DNA of 64,000 nt from Stictocephala bisonia. Taxonomy: Eukaryota > Arthropoda > Insecta > Hemiptera > Membracidae. Both the position numbers and the translations under genes were made by a program. How positions within the stretch are numbered: position 1 is the stretch's first letter; each line of letters starts with the position of its first letter. The notes below the pieces were generated by a model. That model was not told the DNA's origin. It worked only from the letters and a program-made list of their open reading frames with translations, and made no database searches. The stretch is from contig JAQJVL010000741.1 of assembly GCA_035578905.1 (NCBI GenBank), positions 1 to 64,000 on the forward strand, written 5' to 3'. Of this stretch, positions 21,325 through 34,793 are shown piece by piece.

Positions 21325-23888
21325 CTGAGTATGAATGAGGGTGTGAATAACGTTTGAAATGTAAATACGAATGAAAGAATGAGTGCTGAAATTCAATTTT
21401 CATATTTTGTATTTGTTAGTTTTATTCTTATTTATTATGACGATTTGTATATAACAAACTGTTGTCAACGCAAATAAAGAGTTATTATTATTATGTTCTC
21501 ATACGTCATATGCACATATATTTATGAAGTGTTTTTATTAATGGCAGTTCTTACACCATAGGTGAAGCATATTGTCTGCTGGCTCTTAGAACACAGATTG
21601 TCCTCATCATCTTGTTATTGCTCATGGACTTGTTACGTTAGGCTAAGACAGTGAGGGGTCAACAGAGTTCAGCTCTAGTGAGTCAATGTGCACTTCACAC
21701 AAACTAATGCATAAGCAAGTAGATTGGATGGTTAATGGGACAAAAATATGTTCCGATTTGAATCTGAAAGTATTTAGGTTTAGAGACACTTTAAAGGCAG
21801 AATGAATACCTCTCTTCAAAAAAATAACGTCGCTAGAAAAACAAATGTAAAAAGTTTTCGGATTTTATTAGGTGATAATGAATGAAATGTGTTCAAAACC
21901 AAAATTGGTATTTACATTTACTAAATAGTAGACATTTATGTTTTATACAAGTTAATTTTGAATCCAGTGTCATTAATGAATCATTTCAACCTACAGAAAG
22001 TTCAGGGATAACAAAACCTGGTAAAAGAATCCGTTTTCCAGCATAAGTAGGACTTGGGTCAGGACATCCTGGAAGTACTCGGCCATGTTCACTCTGTAAC
22101 AGTAATTATGAGAGCTATATTTTGCTACTTATGACTAGGAAACAATAATTTAATTATTATAAGTAGGATGTTTTATTAACACGCCTATTAAGTATATTAC
22201 TAGGTTTGGATTTACTACTAGACTTAAAAAAAAAACTTGTAGTGGGGGAGAGGCTTAATCTTGGATGCTTTGACCTCACTGACAGCAGTTCAAAAACCTA
22301 AAATACTTGAAATTTTGATTTATCAAAGTAATTCGCATATTGTGAAGGATTGCTGACAGCATGATTCACCCTATTGTCTATGTGAAGAAAGTTAGTAGGC
22401 CATGTAAACTATATCATAAGATGAATGAGAAATATTGCATGATAGCTTTCACGGGACGAGTTCAGGATAGCATTAATTGTCTGAATAAAAAGGAAAATCA
22501 CGATAATGTAGCCACAACCTTAAAGGCGGGATTCTTCCTAGAAACTTTATCTCATGTATCTCGAAAGACTATTGTCTATAGTAAAGAGCAAACTTTAAAG
22601 TTAAATCTCGTATAAATATTTGTTTTTTATTACATAAACTCACCAGCCTTCTCATAAACTCAGTAAGCGTCTGCAAATAAAACTATGTTACACATACATC
22701 AATAATGACAAAGTTTCAGAAGAATGTTAAATATTTAAAGAAACATATATTCTACTAATTAATTTATATTTTATGAAAACTGTTTGCGTTGTTAAATGTT
22801 TGAAAATGGCTTCAGACTGTATAGCCGAAATATAACGTTAAAAAAACTATGTGATGTGTAGCTAATTAACATAAACCAGTTTCAGAAGAGCATTGAAAAT
22901 TAAATTAATTAAATGCAATTTTAGTTAGAATGTAGTTCATTACGTAACAATTTCTTACTATACTGGACAATTATTTATGATATTTTGACTTCTGGTTTTA
23001 AAAGGAAATTATTACGATATTTATATTTATATCGTATATTATACATTTGGGGCCCATAGAGAACTGCTTTTAAAGGCTTGATTATATTCATAGAAAAGTT
23101 GTAGCTAAAGACAGATAGTTAATATTGGTTTAAAAATGGAAATGAATATACAACTTTATTTTAGAACATATATTTATTCAAGTACCAGTATTCAAGTATT
23201 TTCAATTTCCACAATGGGTAATTAAAATAATTTTCAAAACCGTTCATTTCTTTTTTATTTGTTCTAGGACTTTTTTGAAGGACCGACTTTTCGCTAGCTG
23301 AAAAACATATTACTCCTCTAAGCAAAAAAATCAAGATATAGTCTGATGTTCATTTTTGTTCACTTATACAAATACGCCACCTATACCACATACATTCGTT
23401 TAAATGTGTGCGTTTCTAGTTTCTACCATGTCACCCAAGGTAATAAGTTCTCAGCCTATTGAGATGTTAAAAGGCGACCACCCCTAAGTATATTACATTA
23501 GTACAGTAATATAATTAGTTGCTATCAAACAATTTGTTTACAAATAATTTATCTCCGGTATAAATTAGAATAGTTTTATTAGTTATAATAGTTAACTATA
23601 GTAAATATAAATTTTTATCAATCTTGAATTATTGTATCTACAGCCAGTTTTACTTGTTGTTCCCTCCATACATTATTATTATTAAGTTTACAAGTATTTT
23701 TCTGTATGGGTCATAAGTTTACCTTACTGGAATTTACATTGTATCATTACAGGATATTGAAATTTATAAAATATGTAGTCCTTTCTGAATTTTCATTTAA
23801 AATGTTACAATATGATAAAATGTTATGTAAATATTACTGAATATTCTTTTTCTTGTCAATTTCAGATGGAGTTGATATTGGTATTCCG
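21325..23888. other. Intergenic, no gene established
   Basis: An AATAAA at 21473-21478 is followed by a (TTA)n tract. It could be the ODC polyadenylation signal or the tail of a retroposon. A weak exon-like stretch on the minus strand (21985-22095) is noted separately. The rest is AT-rich without recognisable content; an 84-codon open frame at 22361-22615 has no recognisable feature. Confidence 0.4.
21473..21478 (+). terminator. AATAAA polyadenylation signal candidate
   Basis: AATAAA lies 350 bp past the ODC stop codon. The (TTA)n directly after it is also typical of retroposon tails, so the assignment to ODC is tentative. Confidence 0.35.
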
Positions 23889-24132
23889 TTGTTAATACAT
23901 TTTTACAAAATCACCAACAAAAAATACTTTTTACAAGGCCTTTCTCCAGCAAAGCTGGCATCATCAGGCAACACAAATTTATATTTGGTTATACAATTTT
24001 ATACAAATATACAAATTTATATTTGGTTACAACCAAATATAGATTTGTGTTGCCTGATGATGACAGATTTGCTGGCGAAAGGCCTTGTAAAAAGTATTTT
24101 TTATTGGTGATTTTTTTTTAATGTATTAACAA
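23889..24132. mobile_element. Fold-back element with hammerhead-like arms
   Basis: TTGTTAATACAT at 23889 pairs with ATGTATTAACAA ending at 24132, and most of the sequence between folds back on itself. Paired blocks include TTTTTACAAGGCC with GGCCTTGTAAAAA and CATCATCAGGCAACACAAAT with its complement. Each arm, read 5'->3', carries CCTGATGATG, a small CAG/CTG hairpin and then GAAAGGCC. This resembles the CTGANGA / stem II / GAAA core of hammerhead ribozymes found in Penelope-like and other retroelements. Inside, an AAATTTATATTTGGTTA block is directly repeated. Assignment to a family is inference. Confidence 0.65.
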
Positions 24133-26570
24133 TTCATTTTCTATTTGCAGATTTGTAATGTAGTCATTTTCTCTTGTTCAAAAGTTAGATTTTGTTCCCA
24201 AGAGGAACACATACCTTCAATAAACACGAAACCATTATTATTATTATTATTACTAAAAAATTAGAAACTAGTAACACGAAGGCAAAGGAAATGAGCCTAA
24301 ATGAGCTTGAGAGTATTTTATGAACGTTAAAATTAAGTGCAATTAAGTATATGTAACTTATTTTATTTCTTATATTAGAAAAGTATCAATTCCAACATAC
24401 AAATTTGAAAAGTATTCATGTTGCTGTATACAATGTTTCAATGAAAGAAAAATGTTCATTAAATTTAAAAATTCATGGCTCGTTCATGAGCCTGTTTGTA
24501 AAAATATGAGATAAGTAATTCAAATATTTCAATCTTGATTGGAAAATACCATTTCTGAATTTTCAAAATTTTCATCTCAAATATATTTTACAACGGATAT
24601 TATCTCACAAGAAATAGATGTCCAAAAAATACATTGGAAACAAAATTACGTGAAATAAACTTGTAATTAAAAATTATGACTTTGAAAGCTTTGTAAGCTA
24701 TATTTAATAAGCACCTAAAATTTATTTAAAGCCACTCTAGATCATTTTGGTAATAAGCAAGATACTGTATCGTTGAACTCTATCTTAACCTTAGCGTAAC
24801 TTAATAGCTTTTCACAAAAATCACTGCAAAAATAGACAATACCATGCTAATTCAAGTTCCATAAGATAATGGAGTGAATTTTTATAAAGATATAATGATA
24901 TCATCATTATAATATCTGGCCAATAGATATTTTATATTTTTATATATGACACGTAAGAATTATATTTATATAAGTCTATTCTTAATGGAATTTAACAGCA
25001 CTTAAGTATAGGAAAATTCATCCTTAAGAATACACATCACTTCATGGATGACATTGTTAACGTAAAAGTGAAGGCTCACTACTATAATTGGTATAATTGG
25101 TAAGGTAAAGAAAAGGTTTGTTTAGATGTTTATTTTAGTATTTTCTATTACTAAAATAAATAGGTATACTATTGTTCATACTATCAAAATTGTTCACAGA
25201 GTACAATGTATTAGTATAAAGAAGGAAATACCACTTGTGCGGTTGATTGGGTGGTCAATACGTGTTTGGGAGGGTACGACGGTATCGGGACGGGAAATAG
25301 ATCAGTGTTAATATTTAAAATGGAATTATTTCTTGGGCCAGAGTTAGATTAGCACGTAGGAAAACGTTTTAGGGAAAAACCTCAACCTAATTTCTGTAAC
25401 TTTATTTCCAAATAAATTTGAATTGAAAATAAATCAAAGGTCACTCCGTTTTCACTCTACTGTATTAAATGTTATATTTTTGTATGAATCGTCAAAGAAA
25501 TCTGTTCAGGATTATTAATTATTTAATATTTTTTATTGACAGTTCAATAAGCAATGAAAAAAGATGATTATAAATGTACAACAAGTTTATTTTTGGTAGT
25601 GTAAAGATGTTTTTAATACCAAATATGTTTATAAGTAACTTTAAATTGTTTGTACAAACAACAGAAGCTATAAATGATAATTCAAATAAAAATGTGATTT
25701 ATATAATTTGCTCTACAAATCGTAGTATCTACAGTATTTAAGCCTGTTTCAAACTAAATAAATTATGAAATTCATAGATCCATGAAAATACTATTTACAT
25801 CATGGCCTGAAAATCCTGGTATTAATTCATTTATTACCCTTTTATAATTAATTAAACGTGTAAACCATTTATTTATTTCTAATTTAATATTTTAAGGATG
25901 TTTACATACTTGTTAAGAATTAAACGTAAAATATTTATATTGCTTGTGTATTTAAAATATTATATCAATACAATACAATTCAATACACTATACAGTTTAT
26001 CATATTGTTTCCTTCGAAAGCATGGCTGTCAGTCCATCCAGGTAGATGTGAAGGAAGTGTTTTCACAATCTCTGAAGTAGGAGATTTATTGCAAGTCATC
26101 TGTTTCTACAGCAACCTTGAACTGAAGCCCTAGTCTGTTTTATTGCTGAGTACAATACACTTACTCGGAAACAAAAGAACTGTTCTCTGTTATCTTTCAA
26201 ACTCCTCTTTTACAAATTTTCCTCATAGCTTTATATATGTTAAATGAAGTACAATATGATTATTGTAACATCATTTACTTGTTTGTAATTGTTATTAAAA
26301 TGATCTACATACCTTTCTATATGAAATAGTCTTGGTTTGATTGTGTAGTTTGTTAATAAAATATTATGTTCAGTGTTTTAATATTCAAAAGTAAATAGAT
26401 TATTAGTAAAAACTATAATTTTCCTTTATATCATGCTACTAAAATAAATAATTTATTTACCAACTAAACCATTACGTTTTAAAACGTTAGTTGACGTAAA
26501 AATCTATAAAATCATCTGCATAACAGATGGTCAAAAATAGTAAAATATTAAATGAAAATCTTATGAGGGA
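24133..26570. other. AT-rich intergenic, no gene seen
   Basis: It contains an (ATT)n tract (about 24232-24255) after AATAAACACGAAACC, which looks like a retroposon tail. A degenerate relative of the 36-bp minisatellite lies near 25235-25295 (GGGTGGTCAATACGTGTTTGGGAGGGTACG). Nothing else is recognised. Confidence 0.4.
25230..25295 (+). repeat. Degenerate single unit related to the 36-bp minisatellite
   Basis: GGGTGGTCAATACGTG followed by TTTGGGAGGGTACGACGG preserves the order of elements of the 36-bp unit (GGGTGGGTCAATACC..ACGTGTATGGGAGGG) with internal deletions. It is a single copy with no array. Confidence 0.5.
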
Positions 26571-29500
26571 TGGAAACATAATTGTTATCTGTATAACCTG
26601 ACAGTCACAGTATCTGATGTAGACCTTCACAATATAACTTAGAGGAACAACAAAAAGTGAAGTCAATGGAAACATAATTGTTATCTGTATAACCTGACAG
26701 TCACAGTATCTGATGTAGACCTTCATAATATAACTTTGGGAACAACAAAATGTGAAGTCAATGGAAACATAATTGTTATCTGTATAACCTGACAGTCACA
26801 GTATCTGATGTAGACCTTCACAATATAACTTTGAGGAACAACAAAATGTGAAGTCAATGGAAACATAATTGTTATCTGTATAACCTGACAGTCACAGTAT
26901 CTGATGTAGACCTTCACAATATAACTTTGAGGAACAACAAAATGTGAAGTCAATGGAAACATAATTGTTATCTGTATAACCTGACAGTCACAGTATCTAA
27001 TGTAGACCTTCACAATATAACTTTGAGGAACAACAAAATGTGAAGTCAATGGAAACATAATTGTTATCTGTATAACCTGACAGTCACAGTATCTGATGTA
27101 GACCTTCATAATATAACTTTGAGGAACAACAAAATGTGAAGTCAATGGAAACATAATTGTTATCTGTATAACCTGACAGTCACAGTATCTGATGTAGACC
27201 TTCACAATATAACTTTGGGGAACAACAAAATATGAAGTCAATGGAAACATAATTGTTATCTGTATAGCCTGACCGTCACAGTATCTGATGTAGACCTTCA
27301 CAATATAACTTTGGGAACAACAAAATGTGAAGTCAATGGAAACATAATTGTTATCTGTATAACCTGACAGTCACAGTATCTAATGTAGACCTTCACAATA
27401 TAACTTTGAGGAACAACAAAATGTGAAGTCAATTGAAGCATAATTGTTATCTGTATAACCTGACAGTCACAGTATCTGATGTAGACCTTCACAATATAAC
27501 TTTGGGAACAACAAAATGTGAAGTCAATGGAAACATAATTGTTATCTGTATAACCTGACAGTCACAGTATCTGATGTAGACCTTCACAATATAACTTTGA
27601 GGAACAACAAAATGTGAAGTCAATGGAAAGATAATTGTTATCTGTATAACCTGACAGTCACAGTATCTGATGTAGACCTTCACAATATAACTTTGAGGAA
27701 CAACAAAATGTGAAGTCAATGGAAACATAATTGTTATCTGTATAACCTGACAGTCACAGTATCTGATGTAGACCTTCACAATATAACTTTGGGAACAACA
27801 AAATGTGAAGTCAATGGAAACATAATTGTTATCTGTATAATCTGACAGTCACAGTATCTGATGTAGACCTTCACAATATAACTTTGGGGAACAACAAAAT
27901 ATGAAGTCAATGGAAACATAATTGTTATCTGTATAACCTGACCGTCACAGTATCTGATGTAGACCTTCACAATATAACTTTGGGAACAACAAAATGTGAA
28001 GTCAATGGAAACATAATTGTTATCTGTATAACCTGACAGTCACAGTATCTGATGTAGACCTTCACAATATAACTTTGAGGAACAACAAAATGTAAAGTCA
28101 ATTGAAGCATAATTGTTATCTGTATAACCTGACAGTCACAGTATCTGAAGTAGACCTTCACAATATAACTTTGGGAACAACAAAATGTGAAGTCAATGGA
28201 AACATAATTGTTATCTGTATAATCTGACAGTCACAGTATCTGATGTAGACCTTCACAATATAACTTTGAGGAACGACAAAATGTGAAGTCAGTGGAAACA
28301 TAATTGTTATCTGTATAACCTGACAGTCACAGTATCTGATGTAGACCTTCACAATATAACTTTGGGAACAACAAAATGTGAAGTCAATGGTAACATAATT
28401 GTTATCTGTATAACCTGACAGTCACAGTATCTGATGTAGACCTTCACAATATAACTTTGAGGAACAACAAAATGTGAAGTCAATGGAAACATAATTGTTA
28501 TCTGTATAACCTGACAGTCACAATATCTGATGTAGACCTTCACAATATAACTTTGAGGAACAACAAAATGTGAAGTCAATGGAAACATAATTGTTATCTG
28601 TATAACCTGACAGTCACAGTATCTGATGTAGACCTTCACAATATAACTTTGAGGAACAACAAAATGTGAAGTCAATGGAAACATAATTGTTATCTGTATA
28701 ACCTGACAGTCACAGTATCTGATGTAGACCTTCACAATATAACTTTGAGGAACAACAAAATGTGAAGTCAATGGAAACATAATTGTTATCTGTATAACCT
28801 GACAGTCACAGTATCTGATGTAGACCTTCACAATATAACTTTGAGAAACAACAAAATGTGAAGTCAATGGAAACATAATTGTTATCTGTATAACCTGACA
28901 GTCACAGTATCTGATGTAGACCTTCACAATATAACTTTGAGGAACAACAAAATGTGAAGTCAATGGAAACATAATTGTTATCTGTATAACCTGACAGTCA
29001 CAGTATCTGATGTAGACCTTCACAATATAACTTTGGGAACAACAAAATGTGAAGTCAATGGAAACATAATTGTTATCTGTATAACCTGACAGTCACAGTA
29101 TCTGATGTAGACCTTCACAATATAACTTTGAGGAACAACAAAATGTGAAGTCAATGGAAACATAATTGTTATCTGTATAACCTGACAGTCACAGTATCTG
29201 ATGTAGACCTTCACAATATAACTTTGAGGAACAACAAAATGTGAAGTCAATGGAAACATAATTGTTATCTGTATAACCTGACAGTCACAGTATCTGATGT
29301 AGACCTTCATAATATAACTTTGAGGAACAACAAAATGTGAAGTCAATGGAAACATAATTGTTATCTGTATAACCTGACAGTCACAGTATCTGATGTAGAC
29401 CTTCACAATATAACTTTGGGAACAACAAAATGTGAAGTCAATGGAAACATAATTGTTATCTGTATAACCTGACAGTCACAGTATCTGATGTAGACCTTCA

Positions 29501-30030
29501 CAATATAACTTTGGGAACAACAAAATGTGAAGTCAATGGAAACATAATTGTTATCTGTATAACCTGACAGTCACAGTATCTGATGTAGACCTTCACAATA
29601 TAACTTTGAGGAACAACAAAATGTGAAGTCAATGGAAACATAATTGTTATCTGTATAACCTGACAGTCACAGTATCTGATGTAGACCTTCACAATATAAC
29701 TTTGAGGAACAACAAAATGTGAAGTCAATGGAAACATAATTGTTATCTGTATAACCTGACAGTCACAGTATCTGATGTAGACCTTCATAATATAACTTTG
29801 AGGAACAACAAAATGTGAAGTCAATGGAAACATAATTGTTATCTGTATAACCTGACAGTCACAGTATCTGATGTAGACCTTCACAATATAACTTTGGGAA
29901 CAACAAAATGTGAAGTCAATGGAAACATAATTGTTATCTGTATAACCTGACAGTCACAGTATCTGATGTAGACCTTCACAATATAACTTTGGGAACAACA
30001 AAATGTGAAGTCAATTGAAGCATAATTAAA
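26571..30030. repeat. 96-bp satellite, ~36 units
   Basis: The unit runs from AATGGAAACATAATTG through CTGACAGTCACAGTATCTGA and CACAATATAACTTTGAGGAA to CAACAAAATGTGAAGTC. Most units are 96 bp. A subset with TTTGGGAACAAC instead of TTTGAGGAACAAC is 95 bp and shifts the minus-strand frame, which is why open frames start and stop at each such unit. The 95-bp units mark higher-order blocks: about 29020-29497 and 29498-29975 repeat the same 5-unit pattern (478 bp). A variant with AATTGAAGCATAATTG recurs at about 27430, 28098 and 30011. Confidence 0.97.
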
Positions 30031-32828
30031 TTGTTTACATTTATAATTTTTGCAACTTATATTAAGAAACAATTTTTATAACTGAAAATATTCTCATAAA
30101 TTATCAGGTTAAATGTTTTAAAATTGAAAATAACAATTTATGAAAAGATATTTAAAAATTACCATCGTTGTTTCAAAATTTAAAAATTAATTTAATGTTT
30201 TATCAAATAAAATATGTTTTATGTGGTAGAACAATGAACGGAATGTTTTTAAATCTTTCAAACTACATGGCTACGACCATTTATTTAACTTTAATTTACA
30301 TGCATATATCTATAGAGTTTTTATTATTAATATTTGTAATGAAATAATTCGCATTATATAAATCGAACCTATGTAAACATATAATGTATTTATTTTTTAT
30401 TGATATTAAAACTTCTATATGTAGACCTATATCACAATAATTACAAACTTCACAGTTCCACTATCCCTCTTTGATCAGGAACAATCGTCAATAAAATAAT
30501 AACAATCGATAAGTTATTTAATAATCTCTTGGCACATCTTCGGATAACGTTGACCTGTTTTTGAGTTTATTATAATTCACACTTTCTCAGTAAAAACTAT
30601 TTTTGTTTTCCTATTCAAACCATAATTAACAGTATATTTCTTTCAAATTGTATTGTATTTGTTACAAAGTTTGTTGTTCACAATAACCAAATACCTGGTT
30701 TTTCGTTTTAAGATTATAATATGTTGTATATATACACAAGTCCGGTTTACACACTTAAAGAGTGTCTAGTTGACGATCACAAGTATCACTCAGCCCTGCC
30801 GCTGCCATATTGTGGCGTAAGGACCCTTCACCTAGCTTCATTTTGTAGCCTGGATGACCTGTCATATATTTTCCGAAGCAAGTTTAATGTTTGAGAATTT
30901 TTCCAAAAATGTAAATTGAAAACATGATATTTTAAATAAATAGGCTGATTATGTTTTTTATTTTTTAGATTGTGTTTTGTAGACTATAATTTTAATAATT
31001 AATTAGCTCCTGGTACATTTGTCTATAAAGGGTCTATAATGAAGTTAATTCGAAGTTGTTGACTAGTGGATTGTGCTTTTATTTGTTTTTTTATTTATGA
31101 GATCACTCATCTGACTCCATACTCACGAGTCAGACATTATAAATGTCTGTTAAATATAATGAATGAGTATGCCTTTAATACAAGAGTTGGATTTATAATT
31201 TAGTGGCCTTAAACACGTCTATTCTATAGGCTGAGATTCTAGATAGTTGGTTATTTTGGTCAAGGCTACAATGAAAAAAACTTTAAAAGTCAGTTACATA
31301 GAAGAACGACTCACCACTGGTAAAAGACTTCTTATCGAAATCATTCTTAAGAATATTTGAAGGCACACATGAATAATTTGCTCCAATTAATTGTATGATT
31401 TTTGAGCCTACATCAAATATATCATCAATAACAGACAAAGATCTTAGCATAATTTTATATTTTGTATGTTGTTAATTTTAAGATTTTTCTGAATAAACAA
31501 TACTTTGATCACTTAAGGTTTCTCCCTAAAGGTCATGAAATCTCAGCCTTATTTGATTGAGGGCATAAAACACATTATCCTTACAGGATGAACTCTGCCC
31601 CATCTAGCAGCATAATCCTTGGTACTAGTAAGTACAAGTTTTACATTGCTTTGTTGAAGTTATAAGTTATAAATGTTTGGCAAAAAGGAAACATATATAC
31701 GTAAATGCAGTTAACTGTTCATTTACTTTATTGATGATTTTGATATTTCCTATTTACTTAAACTCAACAATTTATATTTATAGCAACTAAAATTAAAAAA
31801 GTAACGTGGAGTATGTCTGTGCATCCTTTTTAAAAACTTACTGCAACATAGTTTAAATCAAGAAATATCTTTATGTTTTCAGGATATTTAATTTCTTCCA
31901 GTTCAACCTGGAAGGCTCTGTTATTGAAGGTAAGAAAGGTGAGCTCCATTGTGACGCCCAAACGGAATCAATATCACATTAGACTGGGTGGGGTCTGTTA
32001 CTTTCAAATTCCTGAGGACATTTTGTTCTTCTCACTACGTTACCACATTGCATAAATACTTCCGAATACTTATAAAAATACAATTTATGGTTAAGGATAT
32101 TTTTAGGTAGATTTTCATAACTTTAACTAATTCGGAACGTCCATTATCATATATATTTATATGTGATTCCTTGGCACATACACGATTGTAGGCACTTTAA
32201 GTAATTCGGAACGTCCATTATCGTATATATTTATATGTGATTCCTTGGCACATACACGATTGTAGGCAGTTAAAGTATACAAAATCAAAGTATATTTTAC
32301 AGTAAACTTCGAACAATAAGATTATTATGATATTGAAGTCACCTAATTTAGGCTCACATTTTATATCTTACTAACATCCCCACTTTATATATAACTCATT
32401 ATGACTCTGACAATGGTTTTGGGACAATAATCTATGCAATAATTGTACCTCATACATCTAGAACTGAACACAAATTTTATTGAGCTCAACCTTTTAAAAC
32501 ATTAGTCGTTTATTTTAACAAAAAATACGTGCTTTATAGGTAAGGCAATATATCAAATAAAACATTACTGATTATGAAAATAACTGTTGCAAGTTTAAAA
32601 GATATGTACATATCACATGTATAAATATGAAAAACTATTGTCTTTTTATGGTATGATGAACTCTACCTTATTTTATCTGCATTTTCTCCATATTAATAGA
32701 GTTTGTTGAGTAGACTTTAGTAGAGTGTTAAAGATACTCTCAGAAATCTCTCATTCCTTAAGACCGTAGAATGAACTTGGAACAATTTACTTAGTTTACC
32801 TTCTGATAGATGAAAATAAGGAAATAAG
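30031..32828. other. AT-rich intergenic, no gene established
   Basis: Nothing coding is recognised. It contains a 2-copy tandem duplication of about 75 bp at 32123-32271. A 60-codon open frame at 31873-32055 overlaps AG and GTAAGA splice-like sites but has no recognisable content. Confidence 0.4.
32123..32271. repeat. Two-copy ~75-bp direct duplication
   Basis: AATTCGGAACGTCCATTATC through GGCACATACACGATTGTAGG is repeated twice back to back with only one or two differences (CATATA/CGTATA). Confidence 0.9.
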
Positions 32829-34058
32829 GATTGGCTATTACAAAGTGACCAAATGTATGGTAATCTCCAAATACAATATAAAATATCAAGTTAAATGGTG
32901 TTCCCCAAATAACTTGACATTTAGATTGGCTATTACAAAGTGATCAAATGTATGGTAATCTCCTAATACAATATAAATTACAAGTTGATTGGTGTTCCCC
33001 AAATAACTTGACATTTAGATTGGCTATTACAAAGTGATCAAGTGTATGGTAATCTCCAAATACAATATAAAATATCAAGTTGAATGGTGTTCCCCAAATA
33101 ACTTGACATTTAGATTGGCTATTACAAAGTGATCAAATGTATGGTAATCTCCAAATATAATATAAATATCAAGTTGAATTGTGTTCCCCAAATAACTTGA
33201 CATTTAGATTGGCTATTACAAAGTGATCAAATGTATGGTAATCTCCAAATACAATATAAATATCAAGTTGAATGGTGTTCCCCAAATAACTTGACATTTA
33301 GATTGGCTATTACAAAGTGATCAAATGTATGGTAATCTCCAAATACAATATAAATACCAAGTTGAATGGTGTTCCCCAAATAACTTGACATTTAGATTGG
33401 CTATTACAAAGTGATCAAATGTATGGTAATCTCCAAATACAATATAAATATCAAGTTGAATGGTGTTCCCCAAATAACTTGACATTTAGATTGGCTATTA
33501 CAAAGTGATAAAATGTATGGTAATCTCCAAATACAATATAAATATCAAGTTGAATGGTGTTCCCCAAATAACTTGACATTTAGATTGGCTATTACAAAGT
33601 GATCAAATGTATGGTAATCTCCAAATACAATATAAAATATCAAGTTGAATGGTGTTCCCCAAATAACTTGACATTTAGATTGGCTATTACAAAGTGATCA
33701 AATGTATGGTAATCTCCAAATACAATATAAAATACCAAGTTGAATGGTGTTCCCCAAATAACTTGACATTTAGATTGGCTATTACAAAGTGATCAAATGT
33801 ATGGTAATCTCCAAATACAATATAAAATATCCAGTTGAATGGTGTTCCCCAAATAACTTGACATTTAGATTGGCTATTACAAAGTGATCAAATGTATGGT
33901 AATCTCCAAATACAATATAAAATATCAAGTTGAATGGTGTTCCCCAAATAACTTGACATTTAGATTGGCTATTACAAAGTGATCAAATGTATGGTAATCT
34001 CCAAATACAATATAAATACCAAGTTGAATGGTGTTCCCCAAATAACTTGACATTTAGA
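32829..34058. repeat. 94/95-bp satellite, ~13 units
   Basis: The unit begins GATTGGCTATTACAAAGTGA, passes through ATGTATGGTAATCTCC and GTTGAATGGTGTTCCCCAAA, and ends TAACTTGACATTTA. Units of 94 or 95 bp differ by ATAAATATC/ATAAAATATC. No similarity to the 96-bp, 107-bp or 87-bp arrays was seen. Confidence 0.97.
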
Positions 34059-34446
34059 TTCAAACTATTACTACTATCGGAAACATATAAAAAAAGTACA
34101 CATATCGTCCATATCATCTACCAACTTCTGACAAGTTTAATGCATTTAACACAAATTAGGAACTTGACAAACACCATCAGGTTGTTCGGACCAATAGTTC
34201 TTGTGTTGTTACCAGATAAAATAAGGTTTTACGATATTCAGGTGAGTTATAGGCCTACAATTAAGTTAATATACATATAATTAAGTTAGTTGTTGGAAAT
34301 GGAAGTAAATTATTAATATTATTAATTGTATATGTTTTACTTGAAGTTTAATAAAATTAACTTATATAAACAAATGTTGTGTTTGTTAGCAGTATTTCCT
34401 ACTCAGATTGCAATCTATACTAAATATAGAAACGTTTGTATTTATA
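34059..34446. other. Spacer between two satellites
   Basis: This is AT-rich unique sequence between the 94-bp and 107-bp arrays. An open frame running out of the last 94-bp unit (to 34280) is not a convincing gene. Confidence 0.4.
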
Positions 34447-34793
34447 AGCTATAATGCAACTTAATATGCGATTATCATATAGCGAAAAATAATACTAAGA
34501 GAATACCTGAAAGATAGCATTTAATCACAATATCACATTTCGAACAATTTACAAACTATAATGCAACTTAATATGCGATTTTCATATAGCAAAAAATAAT
34601 ACTAAGAGAATACCTGAAAGATAGCATTTAATCACAATATCACATTTCGAACAATTTACAAACTATAATAAAACTTAATATGCGATTATTATATAGCGAA
34701 AAATAATACTAAGAGAATACCTGAAAGATAGCATTTAATCACAATATCACATTTCGAACAATTTACAAACTATAATGCAACTTAATATGCGTA
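34447..34793. repeat. 107-bp satellite, left part (~3 units)
   Basis: The unit reads ACAAACTATAATGCAACTTA then ATATGCGATTATCATATAGC, AATACTAAGAGAATACCTGA and ATCACAATATCACATTTCGA to ACAATTT, 107 bp. This left part stops within a unit at ATATGCG, where an unrelated insert begins. Confidence 0.95.

Noticed and set aside
22361..22615. 84-codon plus-strand open frame
   Set aside because: No recognisable domain, composition like its non-coding surroundings, no homologue recognised.
23853..24110. 85-codon frame over the fold-back element
   Set aside because: It translates the palindromic arms; open by chance.
26487..30072. Series of minus-strand frames MKVYIRYCDCQVIQITIM...
   Set aside because: Produced by the 96-bp satellite; they start and stop wherever a 95-bp unit shifts frame.
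31873..32055. Possible small exon with AG and GTAAGA borders
   Set aside because: Splice-like signals are common by chance; the translated content is not recognisable and there is no partner exon.
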